The notes under the pieces were generated by a model, which was not told the DNA's origin, searched no databases, and worked only from the letters and a program-made list of their open reading frames with translations. Source: Siphonodentalium dalli (taxonomy: Eukaryota > Mollusca > Scaphopoda > Gadilida > Siphonodentaliidae). From it: a DNA stretch of 64,000 bases. Made by a program: the position numbers and the translations under genes. The stretch spans positions 13,745,729-13,809,728 of the forward strand of contig CP136068.1 in NCBI GenBank assembly GCA_032622095.1, given 5' to 3'. Shown here one piece after another: positions 1 to 12,302 of this stretch; positions within the stretch are counted from its first letter, which is position 1, and every line of letters begins with the position of its first letter.

Positions 1-374
1 TCACCTTCCATATTTGTAACTCCAGATTGATTTTCAGTTTTAAAAATTTTTGCTTCTGGAACTTTTCAAAGTTGACCATAATTCAAAAAACATGGAACCG
101 GAAGCGGAACAATGCTAAACAAATATTAGGAATAACCAGATATGATGGAACATAGTTTCCTGAATTGGAAATAACTTGATTAGTCGTTTTATCTATCGTA
201 TTGAAGATTTACACAAGCCAATTTATCAAATATCTTAAAGAAAATGAGCTTTCTTTTTCTTTATTATACATTTTTGGATGTTAAATGGATATGATTTATT
301 CAAATAATTGGGACAGGATATACTAACTGTATTTGAAGCTGTAGCTTGGATTATAAGTTGGAAGAAAGTGCCAA
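1..374. other. Non-coding sequence, no gene seen
   Basis: AT-rich sequence with stops in all frames and no repeat I can match elsewhere in the window. It leads into the first copy of the direct repeat that starts near 375. Confidence 0.5.
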
Positions 375-1084
375 TTCTGGAAAACTGGCCCACAATTTAA
401 GGGTTTTTAGGGCAGAACATCAAAATTGGGGTTCAGACCCTCAATATTGGGGGTTCAGACCCATAAACCCTAATTTTGTGACAATTTGGGCAATATCCTA
501 TCAGCACCAAACACTAGAAATGATAATTACTACTAAATTGAAGTGAAAGAGACAGAAAAATTATTTATCTAGGATGTCAAATTTTGACCAAAAAGTTTGA
601 AACCCAAAATTGGGGTTAAGGCCCCCGAAACCCTGATTTTAGATCTTAAAACTATTTTTAAAAATAGTACAAAGAATATCAATATTATTGCATAGTAAAT
701 TAAACTTATTGGGGGGAATCAAATATATTTTTAGGCATACAATCTGGGGAATAAGGGCTGAACCCCAAAATTGGGGTTCAGGCTGCTAAAACCCTAATTT
801 TGGTTCTTTTTACAAAAATTTCGCTGGAATATGATGAGCATTAATGTATGCTTACTACATTTAAGTGAATTGAACTAACAAATATTATTTATTGGTGTGA
901 AATCTGAGAAAAAAGGGCTGAAACTCGAAATTGGGGTTCAGGCCCCTAAAACCCTAACTTGGGCACCTTTTTTCAAAAATCAGCCGGCACCATGAAATTC
1001 CTCATCGAAAAGTACCCTAGAAACCATTCTCAATATAAAGTGAACACCATTTCCCTATGGAGCGTGTTTCTGAGACCGACTAGT
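375..1084. repeat. Direct repeat, left copy (GGGGTTCAG-rich)
   Basis: About 710 bp, marked by repeated short motifs (AAATTGGGGTTCAG, AAACCCTAA) and ending in GTTTCTGAGACCGACTA. The same sequence recurs in the same order at 2170-2547 plus 3860-4187, with a few percent mismatch. The two copies flank the broken gene at 1120-2043, so they could be terminal direct repeats or an internal duplication of one transposon. No TG...CA ends, primer-binding site or polypurine tract were found, so an LTR label is not justified. The open frame at 346-546 lies in this repeat and is not considered a gene. Confidence 0.7.
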
Positions 1085-1119
1085 ATGTAAGTAAAGGAGA
1101 ATCCTGCTACTATGTTGAT

Positions 1120-2043
1120 ATGAATAGATCACAACCACCATCATTGATTCCTGAATTGAAATCTACTCATATTAATGAAGCTGATCCTAGGCTAGCAATG
1201 CATGCTGTGTTTGCATCAGGTAAACATTCTGGAGTTTGTGTTGTTGCCGATGATATGGATGTGTATGTGTTGCTCCTGTTTGTTTCAGAAAAATGTAAAT
1301 GTTCTTTATATTTCCGGCAAGGAACAATTTCTTCAAAATGTGGAATCATGTATCACAATGTAAAATCATTGGCAAGTGAATTAGGACCCAATATATGTGA
1401 TCATCTTCCTGCATTCCATGCACTAACTGGTTGTGATTATACTCAGCCATTCTATGGTAGATCCAAGTCCACAGTCTTTAAAAGGGTTGTTAAACAACAA
1501 AGTGTGTTGGACAAGCTGTCCAGTCTGAGTACTAACACACTAAATGTGAATGAAGTTGTTGATTTTATTCTGCATATTATATACAACAGGCCCGCATCAG
1601 AGACAACTCCTGGGGACTCTCGTTATGCTATGATTATTTCCAAAAAAGGCAATTCAAAGAAGCATGCATCACTTTATATAAGAGGCTCCCTCCAGATATC
1701 AGCTCACTGAAATTAGCAATTTACAGGACACATTATGTCACACATATGATGATAAACTGCCTTAATGGGAATTATGTTTCCCCGCAACCCCCTGAAACAT
1801 AGATGGACTCTGGTTGATGGCCTAACAGAGCCAATCTGGTTTGATGGACCTGCTCTTCCAAGTGTATTGCCAGTGAAGATTAATAATGCAACCGATTCTG
1901 TCGAGCAAAATTATGATGAGATGTCTACTAATGACGTTGAGTGTTCATTTGCTGATGATTCTGATGGGGATGTTGCCGATGATAGTGATGACAGTGAACA
2001 GAGTTCTGGAGATGATTTCTCAGATGATGATTCTGATTATTAA
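1120..2043 (+). pseudogene. Broken transposon-associated multicopy protein (EADxR / HALTGCD family), C-terminal part
   Basis: A 196-codon frame (1120-1710) and a 92-codon frame (1765-2043) appear to be parts of one protein. The first holds EADPRLAMHAVFASG, DDMDVYVLLL and FHALTGCDYTQPF. This order resembles a family scattered in many copies through mollusc and cnidarian genomes, whose members carry EADTR...DTDV.VL...F.ALTGCD. The second carries EPIWFDGPALP, like that family's C-terminal motif, then an acidic Asp/Ser-rich tail. The two frames share a phase but are separated by stops. Reading continues in the +1 frame between about 1670 and 1775, so two compensating frameshifts are likely. The N-terminal half is missing. 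It lies between the direct repeats at 375-1084 and 2170-4187, which fits a decayed mobile element. The biochemical role is unknown to me; family assignment is from memory of motifs. Confidence 0.6.
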
Positions 2044-2169
2044 AGGTGAATTTTTTAAGGTTTAAGGACCTTCTGATAGTCTCTAGATCTGAGTTTGGTA
2101 TACAAATGACTACAAATAATGTTTTATTGCTAAATTAGAGTGAATTTGATGGACAAAATGTATTTTAGT

Positions 2170-4187
2170 AGTCAAATTTGGGAAATTGGCCCACAATTTA
2201 GGGTTTTAAGGGCAGAATGTCAAAATTGGGGTTCAGACCCTCAATATTGGGGGTTCAGACCCAAAATCCATAATTTTGTGACAATTTGGCCAATATCTTA
2301 TCAGCACCAACACTAGATATGATAATTACTACTAAATTGAAGTGAAAGAGACAGAAATATTATTTATCTAAGATGTCAAATTTGACCAAAGAGTTTGAAA
2401 TACAAAATTTGGGTTCAGGCCCCTGAAACCCTGATTTTAGAACTTAAAACTATTTTTTAAAATGGAACAATGACTATCAATATCATTGCATAGTAAATTA
2501 AACTTATTGTGGAGAACAAAACATATTTTTAGGCATACAATCTAGGAAACGAGAGGCCGATCACGATCGGCAGATGTTTAACCCATACCTTGGCGATAGT
2601 GATCAGATATTTTCAGTTCTGACACGAAAATCCATAAGCCATAACTGTTTAAAATATAAAAAAATGGATCAAACCCAAATTCGAAATCTATCTGTATTTT
2701 GGGCTGAGAAATTTACATACAAAATTTACATACATCTCAATAAAATGAGATATATCAGATGAAAGGTATTTCTGCTAAGTATAAGGAATGTTGAGAATTA
2801 AGGGTTCATTTTAACCACAAAAATCCATAAAAGTGAAAGGGATATAATAGGAGAATGATTACATGAAAAATATACAAAAGCATAAAATTGATGACAAGGG
2901 TTAACAATTTTAACTCAATAAAATTAGGTACAGGTATGTCACTGTAACACTGCATTGATATCCTAAACCAGAGAGCTGTATGGAAATACAATAAACAACA
3001 GATGGTTCTCTGTCCAATTACACCTTCCACTGTGCACTGACAGCTAAAATTAACTCTAATTTCCAATAATACAAGTTAATCTATTCTCTCTCTCAGTGCT
3101 AACTGATATCACAGGGGTTAGCTGCTATGGTTCTACATGATAAGCATAAAAATATCAAATCTGTTCAATCCTTAGTTAAAAAGGGCCATAACTCTGGTAT
3201 ACAAAACAGGATCTAACCCATATTCAAACTTGATCTTTATTTTGAGTTGAGAAACTCACATACCAAATTTAGTTCCTATCAGACGATAACTGGTTGAGCT
3301 ATCGAAGCATGGATTAATTCTATATCAAAGGGCCATAACTCCATTAAAAATAATCTGATCAAACCCATATTCGAACTCAAATTGTATTTCAGATAGAGAA
3401 ACTCACATACCAAATTTGGTTCTCATGAGATAATATTTTTTTTAGTTATCGTAGCATCCATGAATTCTAAGTCGAAAGAGGGCCATAACTCCGTAAAAAA
3501 ACTCGGATCACAACCCATATTCGAACTCGATCTGTATTTTGGGCTCTGAAACTCGCATACCAAATTTGGTTCCGATCAGATAAAAATTGTTTGAGTTATG
3601 ACAGCATGCGTGAATTCGAAGTCGAAAAAGGGCCATAACTCCGTAAAAAAAACTCGGATCAAACCCATATTCGAACTCGATATGTATTTCGGTCTGAGAA
3701 ACTCATATACAAAATTTAGTTCCGATCGGATAGAAAATATTTGAGTTATCGCACCATGCGTAAAGTGTCTACAGACAGACAGACAGACGGACGCACGACG
3801 AGTGGTCAATACGGACGTCGACATTATGTTTACCATACTATGGTATGGGTAAACATAAAAAGGACCAAACCCAAAATTGGGGTTCAGACTGCTAAAACCC
3901 TAATTTTGGATTTTGTTTACAAAAATTTGCTGGAATATGATGAGCATTAATGTCTGCTTACTACATTTAAGTGAATTGAACTATAAATATTATTTATTGG
4001 GGTGAAATCTGAGGAAAAAGGGCAGAAACCCAAAATTGGGGTTCAGGCCCCTAAAACCCTAACTTGGGCACCTTTTTTCAAAAATCAGCCGGCACCGTGA
4101 AATTCCTCATCGAAAAGTACCCTAGAAACCATTCTCAATATAAAGTGAACACCATTTCCCTACGGAGCGCGTTTCTGAGACCGACTA
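2170..4187. repeat. Direct repeat, right copy, split by an insertion
   Basis: Second copy of the 375-1084 repeat. Positions 2170-2547 match about 375-752 and positions 3860-4187 match about 753-1084, ending at the same GAGACCGACTA motif. The break coincides with the family A element at 2548-3859. The left copy therefore serves as an approximate pre-insertion site. Confidence 0.7.
2548..3859 (-). mobile_element. Pearl/Helentron-like element, family A, copy A1
   Basis: Read on the minus strand it begins TTTATGTTTACCCATACC, with a terminal hairpin (arms TATGTTTACC / GGTAAACATA), then a TCTG/TCCG microsatellite (3770-3800 on the + strand). Next come four tandem core monomers of about 150 bp, marked by GGGCCATAACT at about 3183, 3330, 3480 and 3630, and a tail ending in hairpin GCCGATCGTGATCGGC plus CTCTCGTT. 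Copies A2 (44008-46106) and A3 (49766-50408) share both ends but differ inside. There is no coding capacity, so it is non-autonomous. This layout matches the published description of bivalve 'pearl' elements; a rolling-circle Helentron mechanism is inferred from the terminal hairpins, the absence of TIRs and a T-rich target. Confidence 0.7.
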
Positions 4188-4190
4188 ATA

Positions 4191-5390
4191 GCCCCGTAGG
4201 ATTTTCTTGCTCTAGAGCAGACTCCATATAAGTTATGTACCTTGGGTCAAGGGCTTCCAAAAAAATTTGGGTAGACTTCATCAAATGGTTCTCCCGTCTC
4301 CATGGCAACCGTTTTCAACATGGCTGCCAAGATGTCATATTTTCACATCAGAAAGTCAATAAAGTGTTCTTCCAGTCAAATATGTGGAAGAGTAACAAAC
4401 TGAATTATGTATCAAAATATCCGTATTGATACGGCGGTTAATATGCCGGTGTTACCTTTACGTGTAATAGTGTAAATTATCATTTTATTTTGGGTAGAAT
4501 AGGCTTTTTCATGAATTAAACCAGTGGAAAATGGAATCCAACTGCCTAAGTAACATCTACATCTAGTTTTGGAACGTAACTAAACAATAGATGAGGGATA
4601 TGTTCACATTTTGTAAGCATATTTTGGAGCATGTCAATGTTCCATGGTTCATTTTTGAGGTAAAAATAGCTTTTTTGGTCAAAAATGAGATAATTCTGGA
4701 ATCCATCACAACATGATATGTATCGTTAATTCATGCCATTTTATAAAATTTCCCAGTTTTATTTGTTAATAATTTTAAGTGTTAGATGTCAGTAATAAAT
4801 ATAATAAAGCGTTGTTGGAATAAGGCAGATTATATGGTTACCAGGGTAATTCAAGAGTAACACGATTATTTTGTGGTAAATTAGCTTTTTCTTCAATCAA
4901 AACTGTGAAAAATGGAATCCAGCCGTCTGAATAATATTTACATATATTCTGGAATGGGAACGCAACTGGACATTATAGGGTAGGTATGTTTACATTTGTA
5001 GGATAATTTTGGTTTATGTCATTGATTATGTATATATATAGGGTTCGTTTTCAGGTACATGTAACTATCTCTGAATAACATCCCCCTTTATTTCTATCTA
5101 GGTACTACACATTTATTAGCGGGAGGAGAATTGGCACTTATTCGAAATGAATCACGTGAAAGAGTAACACGATGAATTATGTGTCAACATTTTCATATTG
5201 ATACAGCAGATAACATGTCGGTGTTGTATTTTTGTGAAATGTACGATTTTCTATTTTTGGGGTAAAATGGGATTTTTCGTAAATACACACGATGAAATCT
5301 GGATTTAGTCAAATTTCAACGCTGTTTGCTTCATTTTGACTATCATTGTTCATTGATCTGCTTATATATATACCAAATGACTGGTGATTC
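4191..5390 (+). repeat. Left inverted arm of the foldback element
   Basis: Reverse-complement match to 8545-9566, including the segment that reads MYLGSRASKKIWVDF in both arms (4235-4429 on +, 9328-9522 on -). The arm itself contains a degenerate duplication: the segment around 4890-5020 recurs around 5430-5560 (CTGAATAATATTTRCATATA, GGACATTATAGGGTAGG), which helps explain why this arm is longer than the other. Confidence 0.65.
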
Positions 5391-6049
5391 AGCTGATAAC
5401 ATGCCGGTGTTGCCTGTTCGTATAGTGTTATAATACTGCTGTGAAAAATAGAAGCTAGCCGCCTGAATAATATTTGCATATATTCTGGAATGGGTACGCA
5501 ACTGGACATTATAGGGTAGGTTTGTTTACATTTTGTGAACTGATTTTGGTTTGGTTTAATTCAGGGATCCATCATAACATAATAATCATCATTAATTCAT
5601 GTCACATTATAATAATTCCCAGTTTCATGCCGTTACAATTTAAGTGTTCGATGTAATTAATAACTGTGACAAGATGCCGCTGGACTAAATCCGATTATAT
5701 TGTTACCAGGGTATTTTTGCTATTAAAAATCAGTGAAAACTGGAATTCAGCCATCGGAACAACACCCCTCCCTAAAATTTCTATATAACAACTGGCACTA
5801 TAATAGAATCTGGCCTTACTTAAAATGAAATGATGAAACTGGTTGGAGACAAGTTGATTCACTGACGCCATTCCTATTTTCAAGGTATCTAAACGATTTA
5901 GAATCTTTTCTCGACAATTATGCCATAAAAGACTTAATGTTTTTAAGTGACGGGTTTTAAAATAGACATACATATACATGCAAACAATGTGTGTACTCGG
6001 AACCTCGATGATATGATTATTCTTGTAAAAAGTACCACAAAAGCTATAT

Positions 6050-7500
6050 GATATCTAAGCTACATGGCACGCAATGACCATCTGCTGTTACATGGTGTAA
6101 ATACCCAGGTGCCCACAGTAGGCCATGGATCAAAATGCCAAAAATCCAAATGTAGACCATGTATCCAGTCAGTAGATTATCATGGATTCTTTAATGATTT
6201 CCATATATAGGATAGGAACACATGGGGCTGTTGTTAACATATACATAGATACTGGACCAATGCCCTATATAAATGCCATGGATGGAGGTTCATCTAAATA
6301 GTTCATGCACAAATGCCACAATACTGTAGGTTTGCCATGGACCGAGGGCCATATAAGCAAGTCAAGAACACAGGTCCATATATGTATGACATGTCATTTT
6401 ACCCAGCCATGAGCAGGTGTCTATATGTTGGGCATGTTCCCAGCTCCTTATAATAAGTGATATATCTACGTCATTGACCCGAAAAACAGTATGTTGACGA
6501 TGCCTATGTGGAATGAAAAAGACCTTAAATAGTACAAAAACCGTTGTTGGTAAACTGAACGTAATCTAATATGTTGGAATAGACACACCCAGCTGACTAT
6601 ATGTATGCAGCGAATCTAGGTGCCTATAGGTAGGTTATGTGTTCATGTCCCTAAATATATGCCAAGGAACCAACATCAATAGAATAGAATTGGTCCAGTT
6701 TCCTATATGTGCATGTAAACAGTAGTTATGTAATAAACACACATAATATTCAGGTATACCATGTCTATAGTAGATTCGTGAAACCAGGCACCTGCAGGTG
6801 TAAGTCATGGACCAAAAATACCTACATGTACTATGGCATGCATGGTATTATCCAGACATGATCACTGGCCATCTATGTGTATATGACTTGCACCCAGCCC
6901 CTTATAATTATATATCTAGGCCACAAACCAAGCCATGCATATACTATGGCCCATGCATACACCATTGAAACATGCAGGTCCCTTTGTGTAGTGCAAATAA
7001 CAGGTACCGAAACTTAGGACATGTACCCAGGACCCTACATAAATCCATAGAACCAGGCCTATATAGTATACCATCAACCCAGTCCACTATCTATGACATG
7101 TACACAGTAGTTAGGACACGTCGTGGATCAAACTCCCTACAGGTACGCCATTAACAGACACCCCTATATGCAGGCCATCCACACATGACCCAATACATAG
7201 GTATTGGACTGATGACACATGGATGTCCATATAGGTATAGTATATTGGAAATGCCATCAGGTCTTAAAGGTGGGTCATGGGATCTCAGTCTGAAATAGAT
7301 AGACGAAGGATACACCCATGCAAGAGGTGAAAGGACCCATCATTCATACAGCTATGACATATATAGGTAGGACAAACAGTTAGTTCCTATTGTATGGCAA
7401 ATTAATGGCTCATTAACATGTATCCCATGTTAACATGTATCCTCGATTTATGGCAGATACAGTCATAACCTTCATACATGTACAATATCCTATTCAAAAT
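6050..7500. repeat. Degenerate short-period repeat block
   Basis: About 1.4 kb with the same short words recurring at irregular spacing: CCATGGAYC, CCAGGYCC, CCTATATG, GACATGTAC, AACAGTAG. It reads as a heavily decayed minisatellite of roughly 30-60 bp period. It lies in the middle of the foldback element. No coding frame of note. Confidence 0.45.
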
Positions 7501-7689
7501 TAACTAAAAGGTACTTTTGTCAATTAGCAACACTTTCAACCACAATATCAACCTGAAATAAGGTCATATTGCGTAGTTACCAAGTCATTTAATGATGCAT
7601 TATTTGTCAATATAAGCACAATATGAAACAGATATATCAGTTAAATTGCCAGAAAATCATACTGGTCGACAGTATTTTGTCAATGGTGG

Positions 7690-8430
7690 GTATATCCCCT
7701 AGCAACCGTTACCACCCTTGTAAGAATGAAATATATTACTTTTCCAGTCATGCCCACGCTAATAACTATTATAGTTGTTTTCGTCAACAAAATGCTATAT
7801 GGTGCAGTTTAGTTTTTAAAAAAATGCCATAATATCTGTCATATGCTGTCATATGTACATTTTTCAATTTCGGGTATATCCATAGCAACCGTTACCACCC
7901 ATGTTATTAAGAAATATGGTAATTTTCCAGTCATTCCCACACAAACAACAAATATTATAATAGTTTTCACCATAACAATGTTACATGGTGTAGTATAGAT
8001 TGTTAAAACTGCCATAATTTCAGCCATGTGTGAATTAATTCAATTTCGGGCGATGTCCCTAGCAACCGTTACCAACACTGTAAGTAAGAAATATGGTATT
8101 TTTTCAATCAGGTGCACATCAACAACAACTATTATAATTTTTTTCACCACAAGGTCCTATATTGTTTAGTTTAATTTGATAAAATTGCCATTAATATCGG
8201 TCATCTGTATATTTTTCGATGTTGGGTATGTCCCTAGCAACCGTTACCATCCCTGTAAGTAAGAAATACGGTACATTTCCTATCAGATCCACATAAACAA
8301 CAACTAATATAATTATTTTCAACATAAACTGATACATGGAATAGTTTAGTCTGTACAAAAACTGCCATACTATTAGTCATATATGCATTTCTTCGATTTC
8401 GGGTAGTTGCATAGCAACCGTTGCTAAGGA
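7690..8430. repeat. Tandem repeat, ~178-bp monomer, about five copies
   Basis: The marker TAGCAACCGTTACCA recurs at about 7697, 7880, 8057, 8232 and, diverged, 8410, each followed by TGTAAGTAAGAAATAYGG and a T-rich stretch. Monomers differ by substitutions, so the array is old. Located in the interior of the foldback element next to its right arm. Confidence 0.75.
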
Positions 8431-8544
8431 AGGACCTCCCACGAATGTCTCCATATCTGAAAATAGTGCACAGGGAACATATATGCCAAGTTTCATGCTT
8501 TTATCACCTTTTTGCACAATTGTTACCCCAAACGCCTGGACTAA

Positions 8545-9566
8545 CAGTCATTTTGATATATCTAGAAGCAGATAAATGAATAACGATAGTCAAGATGAAG
8601 AAAACGGCGTTGAAATTTGACTAAAACCAGATTTCATCGTGTTTATTTACGAAAAATCCCATTTTACCCAAAAAATAGAAAATCGTACATTTCACAAAAA
8701 GGCAACACCAACATGTTATCTGCTGTATCAATATGAAAATGTTGACACATAATCCATAGTGTTACTCTTTCACATGACTCAATTCGAATAAGTTCCCACT
8801 AATGAATGTGTATATAGTACATGTACCTATATAGAGATAAAGGGAATGTTATTCAGAATACAGGATTCCAGTTTTCACTGATTTCATTAAATCAAAACAA
8901 ATTACCCTGGTAACCACAGAATCTACCTTATTCCAACAACGCTTTATTATATTTATTACTGACATCTAACACTTAAATTATTAACAAATAAAACTGGGAA
9001 TTTTTATAAAATGGCATGAATTAACGATACATATCATGTTGTGATGGATTCCAGAATGCTCTCATTTTTCATCAAAAAAAAGCTATTTTTACCCCAAAAA
9101 TGAACAATGGAACATTGACATACTCCAAAATACGCTTACAAAATGTGAACATTTCCCCCATATATTGTTTAGTTATGTTCCCGCCGAAAACAAGATGTAG
9201 ATGTTACTTAGGCAGCTGGATTCCATTTTTCACTGGTTTGATTCACGAAAAAGCATATTTTACCATAAATAAAATGATAATGTACACTATTACACGAAAA
9301 GATAACACCGGCATGTTAACCACCATATCAATAGGGATATTTTGATATATAACTCAGTTTGTTACTCTTCCACATATATGACAGGATGAACACCTTATTG
9401 ACTTTCTGATGTGAAAATATTACATCTTGGCAGCCATTTTGAAAACGGTTGCCATGGAGACGGGAGAACCATTTGACGAAGTCTACCCAAATTTTTTTGG
9501 AAGCCCTTGACCCAAGGTACATAACTTATATTGAGTCTGCTCTAGAGCAAGAAAATCCTACGGGGG
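8545..9566 (-). repeat. Right inverted arm of the foldback element
   Basis: Reverse complement of the left arm (4191-5390), ending in GAAAATCCTACGGGGG. Similarity fades inward near 8545. Open frames inside are arm-derived and duplicated in the other arm; they are not genes. Confidence 0.65.
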
Positions 9567-10501
9567 TATAGGCTAGGGCCAGTATTATAATGGTTAAGGA
9601 CTTAAGGTTTGGACTCTTGGCCCATGCAGAGCCATGACTTCATGACACAAGCTCACATGGAGTCACAACGTAGTGGCATGAACCGTTCGTGGGAAACAAG
9701 ACTTTTACAACGTCTATCAACTATCAAATTATTAATTGCGGCGATGTTGCGTCAGCAGTCTCAGGCAATTGTTAGCAACACATGCACAGACTGTACTCCC
9801 ACGCAGTTGCTTGAATGGACGGTGACTGCCGTAAATAAACCGCGATGAACATGCAGTTTCTGCTTATGACGCATTCTAATTTCCATGAGAGCAAATCGTT
9901 TGCGAGTCTTGTGAATGTCAGTGTAGAGTCTAGATAAAATATTATACCAATACATTTCGAGCTTCTGTTATAATGCAAGTTATGCTACATAGACATAATG
10001 TAGAGGACAATGGCTGCTATAGACTGACAATGAAATGGGTGACTTGGTGTTGCTCCGAATGTACTTTTCAAGACTATACATCAGACTCCCGATAAAATAA
10101 AAAATCAGGACACTGAAAAGTATTGGAAATTAACATAAAATTTCATCAAACTATATATAGACTGTTTATTTTGTATTTTCGTAAGTTAACGTACAAAGAC
10201 AAGTTACGAGATGCCACGAAAAGTACACGTCGGCAACAATTTTGTTTGAAGTTTGGGAAGTCAGAACGATGGTTTTATGATTTCCAACTTGTGTAATGTT
10301 ACATTGTATACCATTATGTGGCCTATTAGAAGGTCAAATATAACAATTTGGAATATCCATTAGTTAATCTAAATTATCATTATTATGATCCCTGTCACTC
10401 AAACTAGCCAAATTGTGCATACAACTTCTGCATACAAGCCATACATTTCTTGAGAATGTTCCCGGTTCCCGGTTCTGAAGGGGTTTCATTCACGGTTCCT
10501 G
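9567..10501. other. Non-coding sequence, nothing recognised
   Basis: No exon-like frame, no match to other parts of the window and no obvious repeat. The overlapping short frames at 9609-9978 on both strands lack any domain or splice context. Confidence 0.5.
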
Positions 10502-11098
10502 TTTTTAGCTCACCTGAGACGAAGTCTCCGGTGGAGCTATAGTCATCACTCCTCGTCAGTCCGTCCGTCGCACCGTCCGTCCGTCCGTCCGTCAACAATT
10601 CTTTACCGTAAGACCAAATGGGTTCATATTTGGTGTGGATGTTCCCTAGGTGACTCTCATTAACATTTGTTCAAATGAGGTCACTGGGTCAAATAGTTGC
10701 GAAACCAGGGCCATAACTCTATTCCTCCATAGTAATTCTTAGAACGACTTCTTTTCCAGAACTATAAGGCCGAATGGGTTCATATTTGGTGTGGATGTTT
10801 CCTAGGTGACTCACATTCAGATTTGTTCAAATTAGGTCATTGGGTAAAATAGTTGTGAAGCCAGGGCCATAACTCTTTCCCTCCATAATGATTCTTTTAA
10901 ACATCTTCTTCTCAAATACCATCAGGCCAAATGGGTTCATATTTGGTATGAAGGATCCTTGGGTGACTGCGGTTCAGATTTGTTCAAATGAGGTCACTGT
11001 GTAAAATGTAGGCAGGGCCAGGGATACAACTCCAAAAAATATATATATTTTTTTTTTTATTAAACTTCATGGTCAATCTCATATATATTTTGAAGACC

Positions 11099-11100
<2 letters not shown>

Positions 11101-11140
<40 letters not shown>

Positions 11141-11640
11141 CTTAATACAAATCTACGATTCTCGACCGATCGGGACGAAACTTGGTACGTGTGTGTAGTT
11201 TGACCAGGCGGTGGTCGTTGTCATATTGGCGAGCCCGTGCGACGCCCGTGCAGCGCATGCGCAGACGAGATCTCGGAAACGGGTGGAGCTATCGACTTGA
11301 AATTTGCTATGTGAATGTATCTTGCCCCGGATACAAATTTTATCGGGTCGCTGAGCCCGTGCGACGCCAGCTTCGCGCATGCGCAGACCAGATCTCGGAA
11401 ACGGGTGGAGCTATCGACTTGAAATTTGGTATGTGAATGTATCTTGCCCCGGATACAAATTTTATCGGGTCGCCGAGCCCGTGCGACGCCAGCTTCGCGC
11501 ATGCGCAGACCAGATCTCGGAAACGGGTAGAGCTATCGACTTGAAATTTGGTTTTTGAATAGTCCGGACAACGTCGGGCTCATCGACTTGAAATTTGGTT
11601 TTTGAATAGCCCGGACAACGTCGGGCTCATCGGCTAGTTA
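11101..11640. repeat. TCTG microsatellite plus GC-rich 122-bp tandem repeat
   Basis: (TCTG)n at 11101-11140 is followed by three monomers of exactly 122 bp (GAGCCCGTGCGACGCC at 11231, 11353, 11475), then two 55-bp monomers ending CGTCGGGCTCATCG. Its GC content is far above the surroundings, and the block interrupts family B sequence. It looks like another microsatellite-plus-core module, nested. The overlapping frames at 11153-11502 on both strands simply reflect the GC-rich monomer. Confidence 0.75.
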
Positions 11641-11760
11641 TATATATATGCCGTGACCCAGTTTGCTTCAGCAAATTGCTTCGGCAATGCTGATTGCCGT
11701 AGCCAATTATGAAGGCTGTGTGTATATATATATATATATATATATTGTGCCCCTGCTCAA
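11641..11760. repeat. Short tract flanked by TA microsatellites
   Basis: A TATATATATG tract at about 11640, a segment rich in GCTTCAGCAA/GCTTCGGCAA words, then (TA)n at 11721-11745. It has the look of a small dispersed element end; no match elsewhere in the window. Confidence 0.4.
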
Positions 11761-12302
11761 GTTCACTGCTTCTGCCACCCTGGTCCCAAAAATAATATTT
11801 ACTCAAATTCTGAACGGAGAATCATTAGTAAGAACCATTTACTTTGGCTCTAACTGTATGCAGGGTATGCCTACACATGTCAAGTGAAATCTGACATTTG
11901 TATAAACATTCCCTGGAGATCTGTTAGAGGTCATTAATTCCCTATTACAACAACAATCTATCTCATGTATTGTTCACATCTTTCAACAGGACATTTAACA
12001 CATTTATCAGGGTCACCAGGTCAAGTAGGTGCAAGGCCAGTACATTACTCTCTCTCCATAGTATTTCATGATATGTCTTCTATGCAAGAATAAAATAGCC
12101 TCATTGCTTATATTTGGTATGAAATTACCTTGGGTGACAGATTTGTGAAAATGTGATCACAAAGTTGAATAAGGGCAGAGCCACAGACATAACTATTTCT
12201 CGACATAGTAATTCTTACAATATGTTTGCAAGAGCCAAGAACTAGTTGGCTTATTTAGCATGCAATTCAGATTTTTTTTAATGGGGTCACCTGGTCAAAT
12301 AG

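Larger units (their letters stand above)
4191..9566. mobile_element. Foldback-type element with ~1-kb inverted terminal arms
   Basis: The left end (CCCCGTAGGATTTTCTTGC) and the reverse complement of the right end are the same, and similarity continues inward for roughly 1 kb. The centre holds two different tandem arrays (about 6050-7500 and 7690-8430) and no open frame that looks like a transposase, so it is non-autonomous. It starts exactly where the right direct repeat ends (4187). No convincing target-site duplication was found (TAATA on the left, TATA on the right). Long arms plus internal tandem repeats recall foldback elements or non-autonomous elements with long TIRs; superfamily unknown. 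Confidence 0.65.

Noticed and set aside
375-1084. Telomere-like AAACCCTAA words and tRNA B-box-like GGTTCAGACC
   Set aside because: Words are isolated within a dispersed repeat, not in tandem, and no A box or cloverleaf was found.
375-4187. LTR retrotransposon bounded by the direct repeats
   Set aside because: No TG...CA ends, primer-binding site, polypurine tract or gag/pol sequence; the enclosed gene is of a different type.
4235-4429. MYLGSRASKKIWVDF frame, present twice, as a conserved protein
   Set aside because: The two copies are the two arms of the foldback element; duplication is explained without selection.
11153-11502. Overlapping frames on both strands (LTRRWSLSYWRARATP, MREAGVARA) as genes
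   Set aside because: They follow the 122-bp GC-rich monomer and repeat with it.
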